Source: Bacillus ndiopicus
GTDB lineage: Bacteria; Bacillota; Bacilli; Bacillales_A; Planococcaceae
Reading direction: 5' to 3'
Assembly: GCF_000612805.1 (NCBI RefSeq)
Contig: NZ_HG964409.1
Location: 62,001-126,000, forward strand
DNA: 64,000 nt
Shown: positions 43,986 to 53,345 of the stretch, one piece after another
Position numbering within the stretch: the first letter of the stretch is position 1
How the letters are laid out: each line of letters opens with the position of its first letter
Notes under the pieces: generated by a model
The model's database searches: none
The model's input: only the letters and a program-made list of their open reading frames with translations
Told to the model about the DNA's origin: nothing
Translations under genes and position numbers: made by a program

Positions 43986-44681
43986 ATGAGTAAATCACGT
44001 GTATTATTAATTGAAGATGATCGTAGTATTGCAGAGCTGCAAAAAGATTATTTAGAAATCAATCAAATTGATGCAGATATTGCACGGGATGGCTTGGAGG
44101 GTGTTAGCCGCGCACTGAATGAGCCTTTTGATTTAATCGTTGTTGACATTATGCTGCCTTCATTAGATGGCTTTGAGGTTTGTCGACGAATTCGAGAGAA
44201 GAAAAACATTCCGATAATGATTGTATCCGCGAAAAAGGAAGATATTGATAAAATACGTGGTCTTGGTTTAGGGGCAGATGACTATATGACAAAGCCATTT
44301 AGCCCAAGTGAGCTCGTTGCAAGGGTGCAAGCGCATATTAAGCGTTACCATATGCTAACAGGCGCAGGTCAAAAACAGAATATACTTGAGATTAATGGTG
44401 TTGTGGTTGATAAGGTAGCGCGTAAAGCTTTTGTGCTAGGGCAAGAAATTATTTTCCCAACAAAGGAGTTAGATTTGCTCATTTTTTTTATGGAGCATCC
44501 GAACCGTGTATGGACAAAGGAGCAATTGTTCAGACAAGTATGGGACATGGATGATTTAGATGGTGATGTGTTTACAGTTGTTGTCCATGTAGGGCGAATT
44601 CGAGAAAAATTAAAAAAAGGGAAGCTATCTGAACTTCCAATCGAAACGATTTGGGGTAGCGGCTATCGCTTTAACACTTAA
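43986..44681 (+). CDS. OmpR-type response regulator
   Basis: A 231-residue regulator. Receiver: acidic pair in LLIEDDRS, phospho-acceptor Asp54 in VVDIMLPSLDGFE, Lys in MTKPFSP. Winged-helix DNA-binding domain from about residue 130 (TKELDLLIFFMEHPNRVWTKEQLFRQVW ... TIWGSGYRF). GGGAGG before ATG 43986. Works with the kinase encoded immediately upstream. Confidence 0.92.
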   Translation: MSKSRVLLIEDDRSIAELQKDYLEINQIDADIARDGLEGVSRALNEPFDLIVVDIMLPSLDGFEVCRRIREKKNIPIMIVSAKKEDIDKIRGLGLGADDYMTKPFSPSELVARVQAHIKRYHMLTGAGQKQNILEINGVVVDKVARKAFVLGQEIIFPTKELDLLIFFMEHPNRVWTKEQLFRQVWDMDDLDGDVFTVVVHVGRIREKLKKGKLSELPIETIWGSGYRFNT

Positions 44682-44743
44682 AATAAAACTGCAATTAGGT
44701 TTTTGTGACTTCATCATTTAATAAGAGATAAAACCAGCTCAGG

Positions 44744-44773
44744 CATGTTAGAATCAGTCTAACATGTCTTTTT
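44744..44773 (+). terminator. Intrinsic terminator of the two-component operon
   Basis: Perfect 9-bp stem CATGTTAGA / TCTAACATG with a 5-nt loop and TTTTT. The T-run is also the left edge of a family A repeat. Confidence 0.85.
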
Positions 44774-44893
44774 ATCTTGATTCACCCACTGAATCAAGAT
44801 AGAAGCCCTAGCGGCTATCACAGATTTTGAAGAGTTTCCCTTGCTAGTTCGAAAAATCTGGACTAAAGTTAGCCAAGGCGTAATTGATCATTA
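44770..44893 (+). repeat. Dispersed intergenic repeat, family A (compact copy)
   Basis: Left block is a perfect hairpin TATCTTGATTCA - CCCAC - TGAATCAAGATA. Then AGCCCTAGCGGCTATCACAG and ATTTTGAAGAGTTT, then GAAAAATCTGGACTAAAG and TTAGCCAAGGCGTAATTGAT. The same ordered blocks occur at 53979-54120 and, partly, at 11604-11700 and 30857-31110. The right edge is 13 bp before the MBL gene. Confidence 0.7.
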
Positions 44894-44905
44894 AGGAGCA
44901 TCCAT

Positions 44906-45895
44906 ATGGAACCGATTATTCAAGCAAGTAACAAAAAAGTGTATCCAATTATATACAAGCCATCGCCCAATTCACGTGATAGCATCAACTGCTTTTTAGT
45001 AGAGGATGCCTACAGTTTGACCTTAATTGATGCGGGTATTGAGCACCCTACGTATAAGCAATTTTTCAAAGAACAGCTTGCAACATATGGTTTTCAACTA
45101 CAGGATATTTCACAAATTTTATTAACACACCACCATAATGACCATACAGGAATGGTCAATGATATTGTTGCGTCTAAAAATATACCTGTTTATGCAAGCG
45201 ACAAGGCGGTTCCACGCCTGCGTTTTGAACCAGATTATTTGTATTATAAAATCGCATTTTTTGAGCATTTATATAAAGTGTATGATGTATTACATACGGA
45301 AGCGGCTATTAATCGTATGATGAAGCTAAGAACGACTTATGAGCAACACGAGCAATTGAAAATACAGGCAAACATACTTCCTTTGCATCAGTCGCAAAAG
45401 TTAGGTGATTTCCACATTCAGTATTTCCCAGGACATTCACCAGATTCAATTGCTTTTTATGATGAAAGTACAAAATGGCTATTTGCGGGTGATATTATTT
45501 TTTCCAATAGTATACCAAATGCGCTAGTGGATTTTGATGAGGAAGGAGAAATGCTGCAAACAGTGCAGCAGCAACAGCAATCTTTCCATGCTTTGCAAAA
45601 CCTTGAGCTTTCGCATGTTTTTGCAGGTCATCAACCAAGCTTTACTAATACGGCAGAAGTGATAGAGCGCAGCTTGCGACATATGGATACAAAATGGCAA
45701 CGTATTTACCAGGCTTTGCAGCAGGGCGAGTTAACAGGCCAGCAATTAGCGCAGGCAGCGTACGGCTTAAAGCTAGACAGTGCATTTATATTTGTGATGT
45801 CAGATATTATTGGCTATACGTATTATGGAGAAGCGCAAAAAAAGATTACGATAAATAAGGAAACTGGAGTTTGGAAGTTTTCCATTAATGCTTAA
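44906..45895 (+). CDS. MBL-fold metallo-hydrolase
   Basis: A 329-residue metallo-beta-lactamase fold enzyme. The dinuclear metal motif is THHHNDH (His75, His77, Asp79, His80), with further ligands in FPGHSPDS and AGDIIF. The C-terminal part (about 210-329) has a helical extension like that in YqjP/glyoxalase II-like hydrolases. Substrate unknown. AAGGAG upstream. A BtuF-like gene follows after 18 bp, so they form a small operon. Confidence 0.87.
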   Translation: MEPIIQASNKKVYPIIYKPSPNSRDSINCFLVEDAYSLTLIDAGIEHPTYKQFFKEQLATYGFQLQDISQILLTHHHNDHTGMVNDIVASKNIPVYASDKAVPRLRFEPDYLYYKIAFFEHLYKVYDVLHTEAAINRMMKLRTTYEQHEQLKIQANILPLHQSQKLGDFHIQYFPGHSPDSIAFYDESTKWLFAGDIIFSNSIPNALVDFDEEGEMLQTVQQQQQSFHALQNLELSHVFAGHQPSFTNTAEVIERSLRHMDTKWQRIYQALQQGELTGQQLAQAAYGLKLDSAFIFVMSDIIGYTYYGEAQKKITINKETGVWKFSINA

Positions 45896-45913
45896 TCCAA
45901 AAGGAGCGATATT

Positions 45914-46693
45914 ATGCGAACAATAACTGATCATATTGGGCGACAAGTGCTATGTCCAAATCAACCGCAGCGCATCATTTCAATTTGCCCTGCCATTACA
46001 GAAACATTATTTGCTTTAGGTGCAGAAGAACTATTAGTCGGGTGTACGAAATATTGCATTTTTCCAAAAGGACAAGTGGAGAAGTTTACGAAAGTCGGTG
46101 GCACGAAGCAAGTCGATGTAGATTTGATAGAGCTGCTACAGCCTGATTTAATACTTGCTGAAAAAGAGGAGAATACAGAGGAAATTGTTACACAGCTAGA
46201 GAAAATTGCCTCCGTTTTTGTGGCAGAGGTGCAATCAATTGAAGATGGCTATCGTCTAATAGAAACACTAGGTATGTTAACGAATAAGGGGAATAAAGCG
46301 ACTGAGCTTGTACAAGCTAGTAAGGCTGGTTTTGATTCCTTACCTCAGCAAAGCCTTGGGCGGGCAGCCTATGCTATTTGGCGCAAGCCATATATGGTTG
46401 TGGGAGATACAACGTATATTAACGATGTTTTAGCGCGGCTTGGCTTTGAAAATCCGTTTGCTAAAATGGATGGTCGTTATCCGAGTGTATCGCAAGAGCA
46501 ATTTCAAGCGGCGCAGCTAGATGTATTGTTTCTTGCATCAGAGCCGTTTCCTTATAGTGAGAAGCATATCTCTGAATTTCAAGCGTTTTTACCTAATACG
46601 AAAATTATGCTAGTAGATGGTGAAATGTTTTGGTATGGAGCAAAAATGATAGAGGCTATGACATATTTAAAAGAGCTTGTAGAGCAGTTATAG
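45914..46693 (+). CDS. BtuF-like helical-backbone metal receptor without signal peptide
   Basis: A 259-residue class III periplasmic-binding-protein fold: RIISICPAITETLFALGAEELLVGCTKYC at the start, LIELLQPDLILAE, VFVAEVQSIEDGYRLIETLG, then YMVVGDTTYINDVLARLGFENPF and LDVLFLASEPFPYSEKH. This matches BtuF/cobalamin- or siderophore-binding proteins. It lacks a signal peptide or lipobox and there are no permease or ATPase genes nearby, so it is probably cytoplasmic; this orphan subgroup has no proven role. Cotranscribed with the MBL hydrolase. Confidence 0.8.
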   Translation: MRTITDHIGRQVLCPNQPQRIISICPAITETLFALGAEELLVGCTKYCIFPKGQVEKFTKVGGTKQVDVDLIELLQPDLILAEKEENTEEIVTQLEKIASVFVAEVQSIEDGYRLIETLGMLTNKGNKATELVQASKAGFDSLPQQSLGRAAYAIWRKPYMVVGDTTYINDVLARLGFENPFAKMDGRYPSVSQEQFQAAQLDVLFLASEPFPYSEKHISEFQAFLPNTKIMLVDGEMFWYGAKMIEAMTYLKELVEQL

Positions 46694-46741
46694 ATTCCTG
46701 TAAAAATAGGGAAATCAACCAACAAAACGGGGTAGATTAAC

Positions 46742-48304
46742 ATGCATTCACAAATAACAACAATTGTCACGATTTTTATTACAACTGGTGTACTTAATCT
46801 TTATTTGAGCTTGCATGTATTAATTAAGCGCCATCATTATACAAAAATTATTTATTTGTTCATGGTTTATACAGCATTAATTGCTGTTTATTGCTTTTCG
46901 GCAGGTTTTGGCTTACTTGCTACTTCTTTAGTCGGAGTTAAGGTTTGGACTTTTTTTCAGTACCTGGGTATAGCAGTAACGCCACCTTTAGGGCTGCTTC
47001 TTGTTTTACAGTATTTAGGATATTCTGTTACAAAAAAAGTTTTTGTAGCACTCTTAACTATCCCCAGCGTTACGTTGTTTATGGTGGCAACAAATGACTT
47101 ACACCATCTTCATTATAAAATATTTGAGTTCGATGCTGTTTTAGGCAAGCCTTATATTTATCAAGAAATCGGATTATGGTACTCCGTTCATGGAGCCTTT
47201 ATTTTTGCTAGTATGCTAGTTGCTTTCTTCCTGTTACTTTTTCGTTGGAGGGAAACGGATAAAGTATATCGTCCACAACTATTTGCACTAATGGGGAGTC
47301 AGCTGCTTCCGATGACTATGGCCTTTATTTACTCGCTTGGTCTAACTCCTAGAGGCTTTGACCCAGTGCCTGCTGTACTAGTCATTTCCTCTTCGTTATT
47401 TTTATGGGCAATTCGTTCATCAAGCCTGTTTCGTAATATGCCAGTTGCGAAAGATCGAATTTTTAATAGTATTAATGATGGTGTGGTTGTGTTAGATAAT
47501 CAACATCGACTTATTGAATATAACCAAGCGTGTATTCAGATGTTCCCAGAGTTGAAAAAGTCAATGCTAGGGATGCGTTATCAAGATATTTGGGATATAT
47601 TAATAAGTATTCCTATGCCCTATACATTAGATGCTGTAGGGACAAGTCAAGAGGTTTGGTTACCAGAAACAGGGCGTACTTATCAAGTTCGTTTATCAGC
47701 ACTACAGCAGCCAAATTACCAAAACGGTCTAGTTATCATTTTTAATGATATTACAGAGTTAAAAGATTTACAGCTGAAGCTGGAGCATTTGGCTTATTTT
47801 GATGAACTGACACAAATATATAATCGTAGAGCCTTTTTTGATAAATGTATGCAATTGTATGCAGAAGCAAAGGAACAAAATACCCCCTTTACAGTGATGC
47901 TGATGGATATTGACTTTTTTAAAAAGGTAAATGACACATATGGTCATGCGGTAGGGGATCAAGTACTAGCCCATGTTGCGCAAGTTTGTAAGTCTCAGCT
48001 AACAGACAAGGAATTATTTGCACGTTATGGTGGAGAGGAGTTTATACTTGCATTGCCAAATTATTCGGTAGTAGAGGCAGAGAAGTTAGCTAATCAAATC
48101 CGCCAAGCTGTGGAGAATACCCCATTAACAGTTGAAAATACAGTAGTTGTTACGACAATTAGTGGAGGTTTAGCTGAAGCGACTACTGACTTAGAGGTAA
48201 CTTTGTCTCAACTATTAAATGCGGCAGATAAGGCGTTGTATAAGGCGAAGAGCAAGGGACGAAATTGTGTATATAGAGAGCAAGGAATCGAAAATGAACA
48301 ATAA
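46742..48304 (+). CDS. Membrane diguanylate cyclase (7TM - PAS - GGDEF)
   Basis: A 520-residue protein. Seven membrane helices occupy about residues 1-225, of the histidine-kinase N-terminal 7TM type. A PAS-like domain follows at about 235-340 (IFNSINDGVVVLDNQHRLIEYNQACIQMF). The GGDEF domain covers about 350-515 with DELTQIYNRRAF, MLMDIDFFKKVNDTYGH and the active-site motif GGEEF near residue 430. It should make cyclic di-GMP. No RxxD inhibitory site is obvious. Follows the BtuF-like gene by about 50 bp. Confidence 0.9.
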   Translation: MHSQITTIVTIFITTGVLNLYLSLHVLIKRHHYTKIIYLFMVYTALIAVYCFSAGFGLLATSLVGVKVWTFFQYLGIAVTPPLGLLLVLQYLGYSVTKKVFVALLTIPSVTLFMVATNDLHHLHYKIFEFDAVLGKPYIYQEIGLWYSVHGAFIFASMLVAFFLLLFRWRETDKVYRPQLFALMGSQLLPMTMAFIYSLGLTPRGFDPVPAVLVISSSLFLWAIRSSSLFRNMPVAKDRIFNSINDGVVVLDNQHRLIEYNQACIQMFPELKKSMLGMRYQDIWDILISIPMPYTLDAVGTSQEVWLPETGRTYQVRLSALQQPNYQNGLVIIFNDITELKDLQLKLEHLAYFDELTQIYNRRAFFDKCMQLYAEAKEQNTPFTVMLMDIDFFKKVNDTYGHAVGDQVLAHVAQVCKSQLTDKELFARYGGEEFILALPNYSVVEAEKLANQIRQAVENTPLTVENTVVVTTISGGLAEATTDLEVTLSQLLNAADKALYKAKSKGRNCVYREQGIENEQ

Positions 48305-48488
48305 GAGGTTTCACTATTTGCTTTATTAATGAAGAACTAGGCTCGAAAAGTAATGATAACTCTCGTATTTCTAGTATATATTTTAATAATGGCGAAATTG
48401 TGATACACTGCTATAAGGTAATAATTGATACGGGGAGATAGGGTGTCTATCTTTCTGCAAATCTTAATATATAATGAGGAAGGTAAAA

Positions 48489-49973
48489 ATGAGTAACAGA
48501 CATACACAATCAGATGTTATCTTAATTGGTGCCGGAATAATGAGTGCTACTTTAGGGTCAATCCTTAAGGAATTAGCACCGGATTGGAAAATTACAGTGT
48601 TTGAGCAGCTTGAAAAAGCGGGTGAAGAAAGCTCTCACGAATTAAATAATGCAGGGACAGGACATGCTGCATTATGTGAGCTGAACTACACTTCTGAAAA
48701 ATCAGATGGCTCAATAGATATCAGCAAAGCTATTAATGTAAACGAGCAATTCCAAGTTTCAATGCAGTTTTGGTCATACTTAGTCCAAAATAAGCTAATC
48801 GAAAATCCACAAGATTTCATTATGCCACTACCTCATATGAGTATGGTGCAAGGCGCAGATAACGTAAAGTTTTTGAAAAAACGCTTTGAAACAATGAGCA
48901 AAAATCCATTATTTAAAGGTATGGAGTTTTCTGATGATCCAGAAACGTTAAAAGAGTGGATTCCATTAATTATGAACGACCGTAAGTCTCCAGAGCCAAT
49001 TGCAGCTACTAAAATTGACACTGGTACGGATGTAAACTTCGGTGCTTTAACACGTATGATTGTAAAAAACTTAGAAGAACAAGGCGTAGAAGTAAACTAC
49101 AAGCATAGTGTTCACAGTATGAATCGTATGAAAGACGGTTCTTGGGAAGTAAAAGTACATGATAAAGATGGCTGCAGAATGGAATATCATAAAGCGAAAT
49201 TCGTATTCCTTGGTGCAGGTGGCGGTAGTTTAGAGCTGTTACAAAAATCAGGTATACCTGAAGGGAAACATATCGGTGGATTCCCTATTAGCGGATTATT
49301 TTTACAATGTAAAAATGAAGAGATTATTAACCAACATCATGCGAAAGTATATGGTAAGGCGGCAGTTGGTGCACCACCAATGTCTGTACCTCACTTAGAT
49401 ACACGCTATATTGATGGTCAAAAATCATTATTATTTGGACCATTTGCAGGCTTCTCACCGAAGTTCTTAAAAACGGGCTCAAATATGGATTTATTTGCAT
49501 CTATTAAGCCACATAACATTTTAACGTTACTTGCTTGTGGTGCAAAAGAAATGTCTTTAACGAAATATTTAATTCAACAGTTATTATTATCAAAAGAACA
49601 ACGTATGGAAGAGCTGCGTGATTTTGTTCCTAATGCAAAATCTGAGGATTGGGAAGTAATTGTCGCTGGTCAACGTGTACAAGTAATTAAAGACACAGAA
49701 GCAGGCGGAAAAGGTACATTACAATTCGGTACGGAAGTTGTTAGCGCTGCTGATGGCTCGATTGCAGCATTATTAGGTGCTTCTCCAGGTGCTTCAACAG
49801 CTGTTCCAGTTATGCTTGAGGTAATTAAACGCTGCTTCCCACAAGAACTGAAAAAATGGGAGCCAAAAATTAAAAAAATGATTCCGTCATACGGTCAAAA
49901 ATTAATGGACAACCCTGCCCTGTTAGAAGAAATCCACGCTTCAACAGCAGAAGTATTACAATTTAATAAATAA
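48489..49973 (+). CDS. mqo: Malate:quinone oxidoreductase
   Basis: A 494-residue FAD enzyme that oxidises malate to oxaloacetate and passes electrons to quinone, a membrane-associated alternative to malate dehydrogenase. The FAD fingerprint is [17 protein letters not shown]; family motifs include [57 protein letters not shown] and [19 protein letters not shown] 48489 after GAGGAAGG is chosen over 48474. It is monocistronic. Confidence 0.95.
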   Translation: MSNRHTQSDVILIGAGIMSATLGSILKELAPDWKITVFEQLEKAGEESSHELNNAGTGHAALCELNYTSEKSDGSIDISKAINVNEQFQVSMQFWSYLVQNKLIENPQDFIMPLPHMSMVQGADNVKFLKKRFETMSKNPLFKGMEFSDDPETLKEWIPLIMNDRKSPEPIAATKIDTGTDVNFGALTRMIVKNLEEQGVEVNYKHSVHSMNRMKDGSWEVKVHDKDGCRMEYHKAKFVFLGAGGGSLELLQKSGIPEGKHIGGFPISGLFLQCKNEEIINQHHAKVYGKAAVGAPPMSVPHLDTRYIDGQKSLLFGPFAGFSPKFLKTGSNMDLFASIKPHNILTLLACGAKEMSLTKYLIQQLLLSKEQRMEELRDFVPNAKSEDWEVIVAGQRVQVIKDTEAGGKGTLQFGTEVVSAADGSIAALLGASPGASTAVPVMLEVIKRCFPQELKKWEPKIKKMIPSYGQKLMDNPALLEEIHASTAEVLQFNK

Positions 49974-49980
49974 TATAGAA

Positions 49981-50014
49981 CTGCTTAGGAAATTAACTTT
50001 CCTAAGTAGTTTTT
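49981..50014 (+). terminator. Intrinsic terminator of mqo
   Basis: CTGCTTAGGAAA / TTTCCTAAGTAG stem (one mismatch), 5-nt loop, TTTTTC. Confidence 0.85.
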
Positions 50015-50327
50015 CTTTATAGGTTAGATAAAAAATACTTGATTTATGGGAATTTATGCAAGGAATTTTTCTTGTAATTGTAGTAGTATGTATGAATAGG
50101 ACTTTCATAGTGAATTAAGTACACCCCAGCAAACTTTAGTCAAAATTCTTTCGGACGTGTCTGAAACCATCTTCAAAAAATATTATATTAAATCAACAAG
50201 ATGTTAGTTACTCAGCCATTATATATGCGTGGTGCTTTTAGACTGAGTCCCTCTATAATAGAGGGGCATTTTCAACTAAATCAAAATAACATTTAAGAAA
50301 ATAATTATAGAGGATTTATGATTTTGT
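50015..50327. other. Intergenic region upstream of the orphan kinase
   Basis: No coding frame stands out. A hairpin CCCCTCTATTATAGAGGG-type palindrome (about 50250-50267) followed by CATTTTC resembles a terminator or attenuator 60 bp before the kinase gene. Confidence 0.4.
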
Positions 50328-51647
50328 ATGAAAAATAAAAATATAAAAATTATAATGGCTATCTCAATACTACTACTACTTCTTTTCACAACTGCAAACG
50401 TTGCTATTTCTTATATGAAGGTGAAGAAAACTGTAGAAGAATCCATTATTAATCAAAGCCTTTCAATCGGTGAATCTATTGCTAGATCTATTGATATGAA
50501 AACATATAAAAGATTTTTAAGAAGCCCAGAAAAAAATAGCGACTATTGGGAAATAAGAAATTACTTAAGTGATGCTAAAGAGAAAACGGGTGTGTTATAT
50601 ATTTATACATTTGAAGTTGACAATCCTAATGTTGCTAGAGCAATGGTTGTTGGTCAACCTGGTATAGAAGGGCAGCATGATGATTTTCCGATAGGTGAGA
50701 TTTGTTTACTACCTAGAAAATATGTAAGTGAGGCATACAATAATAGCACACCCTTTGTGACAGAGATTATAGAGGATTCAAAGTATGGTACTTATGTAAC
50801 TGTAGGTGTACCGATTAAAGATGATGTTAATGAAACAATTGGTTATTTAGGTATTGATTTAAGTACAAGCTCCTTAGATAACATTAAGAAGGATATTATA
50901 GAAAATAATATTTTACTATTCATCTTTAATGGTGCATTAATTATTATTACGATTACTTCATTTTTCTTAATTCAAAGATGGTACCAAAAGGAACTGGCGA
51001 AGGAAGTAGTTGATACAGAAGATACGTATCAAACAGAGATTAAAGCATTGATTACATCTGTTTCTTCCTTAAGACATGATTTTACTAATCATATTCAGGT
51101 ACTGCATGGTTTTTTACAACTAGGAGAGGTAGAGCAAGCGATGCAGTATGTCGAGGCGTTAAGCAAAGAAGTGCAAACATTGGAGTCGATTAAATTAAAT
51201 ATCGATCATCCTGGTCTTGCCATCTTGCTACAAACAAAGAAGCTTGCTGCACAAAATAATCAAATTGACATGAATTTTACGGTCACACAAAATTCCTTTG
51301 AACATATAAAAACGACAGATTTAATTAAAATATTATCGAATCTTATTGATAATGCCATTGATGCAACTGTTGCTTTACCTGAAGGGCAGAGGAAGATTGT
51401 TGTTGATTGTACGGCGGATTTAAAGAAGTATATTTTCCAAATAACGAATACAGGCCGCGCACTTTCATTAGATGCACCGTTTTTTGAGCAAGGTTACTCT
51501 ACGAAACAAGAGGAAAAAGGAAAAGTGCATGGTCAAGGATTATTTATCGTCAAAAACATTGTTGAAAAATATGGTGGGCAAATTTCACTTTATTCTAAAA
51601 ATGAACTAGAAACAGTAGTGTATGTAGAAATTCCATTAAAATTTTAA
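50328..51647 (+). CDS. Orphan Spo0B/CitA-type sensor histidine kinase
   Basis: A 439-residue kinase with membrane helices at about 8-28 and 203-222 around a 170-residue extracytoplasmic sensor region of the Cache/PAS type (GVLYIYTFEVDN ... VTVGVPIKDDVNETIGYLGIDLS). The phospho-acceptor lies in a Spo0B-like alpha-helical hairpin, His250 in SLRHDFTNHIQVLHGF, and the ATPase has NLIDNAIDA and HGQGLFIVKNIVEKYGG. This is the CitA/DcuS/Spo0B class. No response regulator gene is adjacent, so the partner must be encoded elsewhere. Confidence 0.85.
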   Translation: MKNKNIKIIMAISILLLLLFTTANVAISYMKVKKTVEESIINQSLSIGESIARSIDMKTYKRFLRSPEKNSDYWEIRNYLSDAKEKTGVLYIYTFEVDNPNVARAMVVGQPGIEGQHDDFPIGEICLLPRKYVSEAYNNSTPFVTEIIEDSKYGTYVTVGVPIKDDVNETIGYLGIDLSTSSLDNIKKDIIENNILLFIFNGALIIITITSFFLIQRWYQKELAKEVVDTEDTYQTEIKALITSVSSLRHDFTNHIQVLHGFLQLGEVEQAMQYVEALSKEVQTLESIKLNIDHPGLAILLQTKKLAAQNNQIDMNFTVTQNSFEHIKTTDLIKILSNLIDNAIDATVALPEGQRKIVVDCTADLKKYIFQITNTGRALSLDAPFFEQGYSTKQEEKGKVHGQGLFIVKNIVEKYGGQISLYSKNELETVVYVEIPLKF

Positions 51648-51655
51648 TGTAGGTG

Positions 51656-51700
51656 AGGTTGTTGGGGAAAGTAAATATGCTTTTCTCAACAACCTATTTG
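51656..51700 (+). terminator. Intrinsic terminator of the orphan kinase gene
   Basis: AGGTTGTTG / CAACAACCT stem with additional GGAAA/TTTTC pairing inside; ATTTG follows. Confidence 0.7.
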
Positions 51701-51813
51701 TATTGTTTAAAAGTTTTTTGATTATGAAAGTGGCCTCCAATGGGCATAATACTTGATAAGAAATAGAGAAGATTTTCTCTATTTTCTATTAAATATGGCT
51801 AAGGAGGAGAACG

Positions 51814-52035
51814 ATGCCACAAGTTGAAGTAAACTGTACAGTAGTGAATTGTATTTTTCATGCGAAAGGTGACCTGTGTGGGGCAGAGCGAATTCAAGTA
51901 GATATGGACGATCGGAGAAGTAGAGGAAGCAACGCGGAGTTTGCTGGAGATTTTGATTTACGCAATAGTCAAGATCAAGCACGCTATTCCTTTGAAACAT
52001 GCTGCAATACCTTTAGACCTAAAAATGTAGAATAG
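51814..52035 (+). CDS. DUF1540 small cysteine-rich protein
   Basis: A 73-residue protein with the DUF1540 pattern: VNCTVVNCIFHAKGDLCGAERIQV then a variable linker and a C-terminal TCCNTF. Five cysteines (8, 13, 22, 63, 64) suggest metal binding. DUF1540 proteins are common in Firmicutes, including spore formers, with no settled function. AAGGAGGAG lies about 8 nt before the ATG. Confidence 0.85.
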   Translation: MPQVEVNCTVVNCIFHAKGDLCGAERIQVDMDDRRSRGSNAEFAGDFDLRNSQDQARYSFETCCNTFRPKNVE

Positions 52036-52091
52036 CATTGAACTAAGCGCCTCAGTGCGCTTAGTTTCTGCTGGCAAAGAGGGAGAGTTTA

Positions 52092-52205
52092 TTGAAATAC
52101 AGAGAACTTGGAATTGGAAATAGGTGGCTTGTACATACTGAATTTGAAGAGAATAATGGAAAAGGGTATGAGAAAAGGGGAATTATTGGTGTTGTTAGTA
52201 CATAA
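52092..52205 (+). pseudogene. Truncated DUF3977-like small gene
   Basis: From TTG 52092 (GAGGGAGAG upstream) 37 codons read MKYRELGIGNRWLVHTEFEE ... GYEKRGIIGVVST and stop at TAA 52203. The opening matches the start of DUF3977 proteins, normally about 70-75 residues, but the conserved second half (YIRIWIGK-type strand) is absent. The 3' part appears replaced by the 21-nt repeat region. Possibly non-functional. Confidence 0.5.
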
Positions 52206-52215
52206 TAGAGGGATA

Positions 52216-52266
52216 TGGAATAAACTTTCGAAAACGTGGAATAAACGTCCTGAAACATGGAATAAA
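52216..52266 (+). repeat. Three copies of a 21-nt spaced TGGAATAAA motif
   Basis: TGGAATAAA occurs at 52216, 52237 and 52258, exactly 21 nt apart; the intervening bases are partly conserved (ACGTGG / ACATGG context). In one plus frame this gives WNK every seven residues. Confidence 0.6.
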
Positions 52267-52270
52267 ATCG

Positions 52271-52309
52271 CAAGGAGCTACTGGAATTTGTATTTCCAAT
52301 AGCTCCTTT
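52271..52309 (-). terminator. Intrinsic terminator of guaC (bidirectional)
   Basis: AAGGAGCTACTGGAA / TTCCAATAGCTCCTT stem with one internal mismatch, 6-nt loop, ending just before the guaC stop. Confidence 0.75.
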
Positions 52310-52315
52310 GCTTAT

Positions 52316-53302
52316 TTAGTATACTTTATCCCCGTTAAAGATAGAGTTTTTCACAATAACATAGTCAACTGTACGAATAGCATCAAGCTTTGTGCCACCA
52401 GCATAAGAAATAGATGATTGTAAATCTTGCTCCATTTCAATTAATGTATCTTTTAATGGACCTTTATGGTCAACATACATTTTTTTACCTTCGACGTTTT
52501 TCTTTTCACCTTTTTGGAATTCAGATGCTGAACCAAAATATTCTTTTACTAATTTCCCATCCACTTCGATTGTTTCACCTGGAGATTCCTCATGGCCAGC
52601 GAATAATGAACCAATCATGACCATGGATGCACCAAAGCGTACAGATTTTGCGATATCACCATGCGTACGGATACCACCGTCTGCAATAATTGGCTTTGTT
52701 GCAGCCTTTGAGCACCAGCGTAAAGCAGCTAATTGCCAGCCACCTGTGCCGAAGCCTGTTTTAATTTTTGTAATACAAACTTTACCAGGACCAATTCCTA
52801 CTTTCGTTGCATCAGCACCAGCATTTTCAAGCTCACGTACAGCTTCTGGTGTACCAACATTACCTGCGATAACGAAGCTATTTGGCAAATGCTTTTTAAG
52901 ATGTTGAATCATGCGGATAACAGCATTTGAATGACCGTGTGCAATGTCGATTGTAACGAATTCAGGTACTAGATTTTCAGCAGCTAACTGCTCTACAAAA
53001 GCATATTCCTCTTCTTTTACACCAACGCTAATTGAAGCAATTAAGCCACGAGATTGCATATTTTTAATAAAATCGATACGCGTCTCAGGATTGAAGCGGT
53101 GCATAATGTAGAAATAGCCACCTTCAGCTAACATTAAAGCGATTTTTTCATCAATGATTGTTTGCATATTAGCAGGTACAACAGGTAATTTAAATTTATG
53201 TCCGCCTAGTGTAACAGACGTATCACATTGTGAACGGCTGTCTACAATACATTTATTAGGAATTAATTGAATATCTTCATAGTCAAATACATTATCCATC
53301 AT
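52316..53302 (-). CDS. guaC: GMP reductase
   Basis: A 328-residue IMPDH-family TIM barrel enzyme that reduces GMP to IMP with NADPH, recycling guanine nucleotides. Signature: [15 protein letters not shown] at the N-terminus, VVPANMQTI, catalytic Cys176 in [36 protein letters not shown] and [14 protein letters not shown]. Length fits GuaC (no CBS domains, unlike IMPDH). Two tandem ATGs (53302, 53299) are possible starts. A PurBox-like pair lies at 53346-53380; B. subtilis guaC is a PurR target. Confidence 0.95.
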   Translation of the reverse strand: MMDNVFDYEDIQLIPNKCIVDSRSQCDTSVTLGGHKFKLPVVPANMQTIIDEKIALMLAEGGYFYIMHRFNPETRIDFIKNMQSRGLIASISVGVKEEEYAFVEQLAAENLVPEFVTIDIAHGHSNAVIRMIQHLKKHLPNSFVIAGNVGTPEAVRELENAGADATKVGIGPGKVCITKIKTGFGTGGWQLAALRWCSKAATKPIIADGGIRTHGDIAKSVRFGASMVMIGSLFAGHEESPGETIEVDGKLVKEYFGSASEFQKGEKKNVEGKKMYVDHKGPLKDTLIEMEQDLQSSISYAGGTKLDAIRTVDYVIVKNSIFNGDKVY

Positions 53303-53345
53303 TTGAACACCTCTAAAAACGAATATTTTTTTTATTGAAAGCGAA

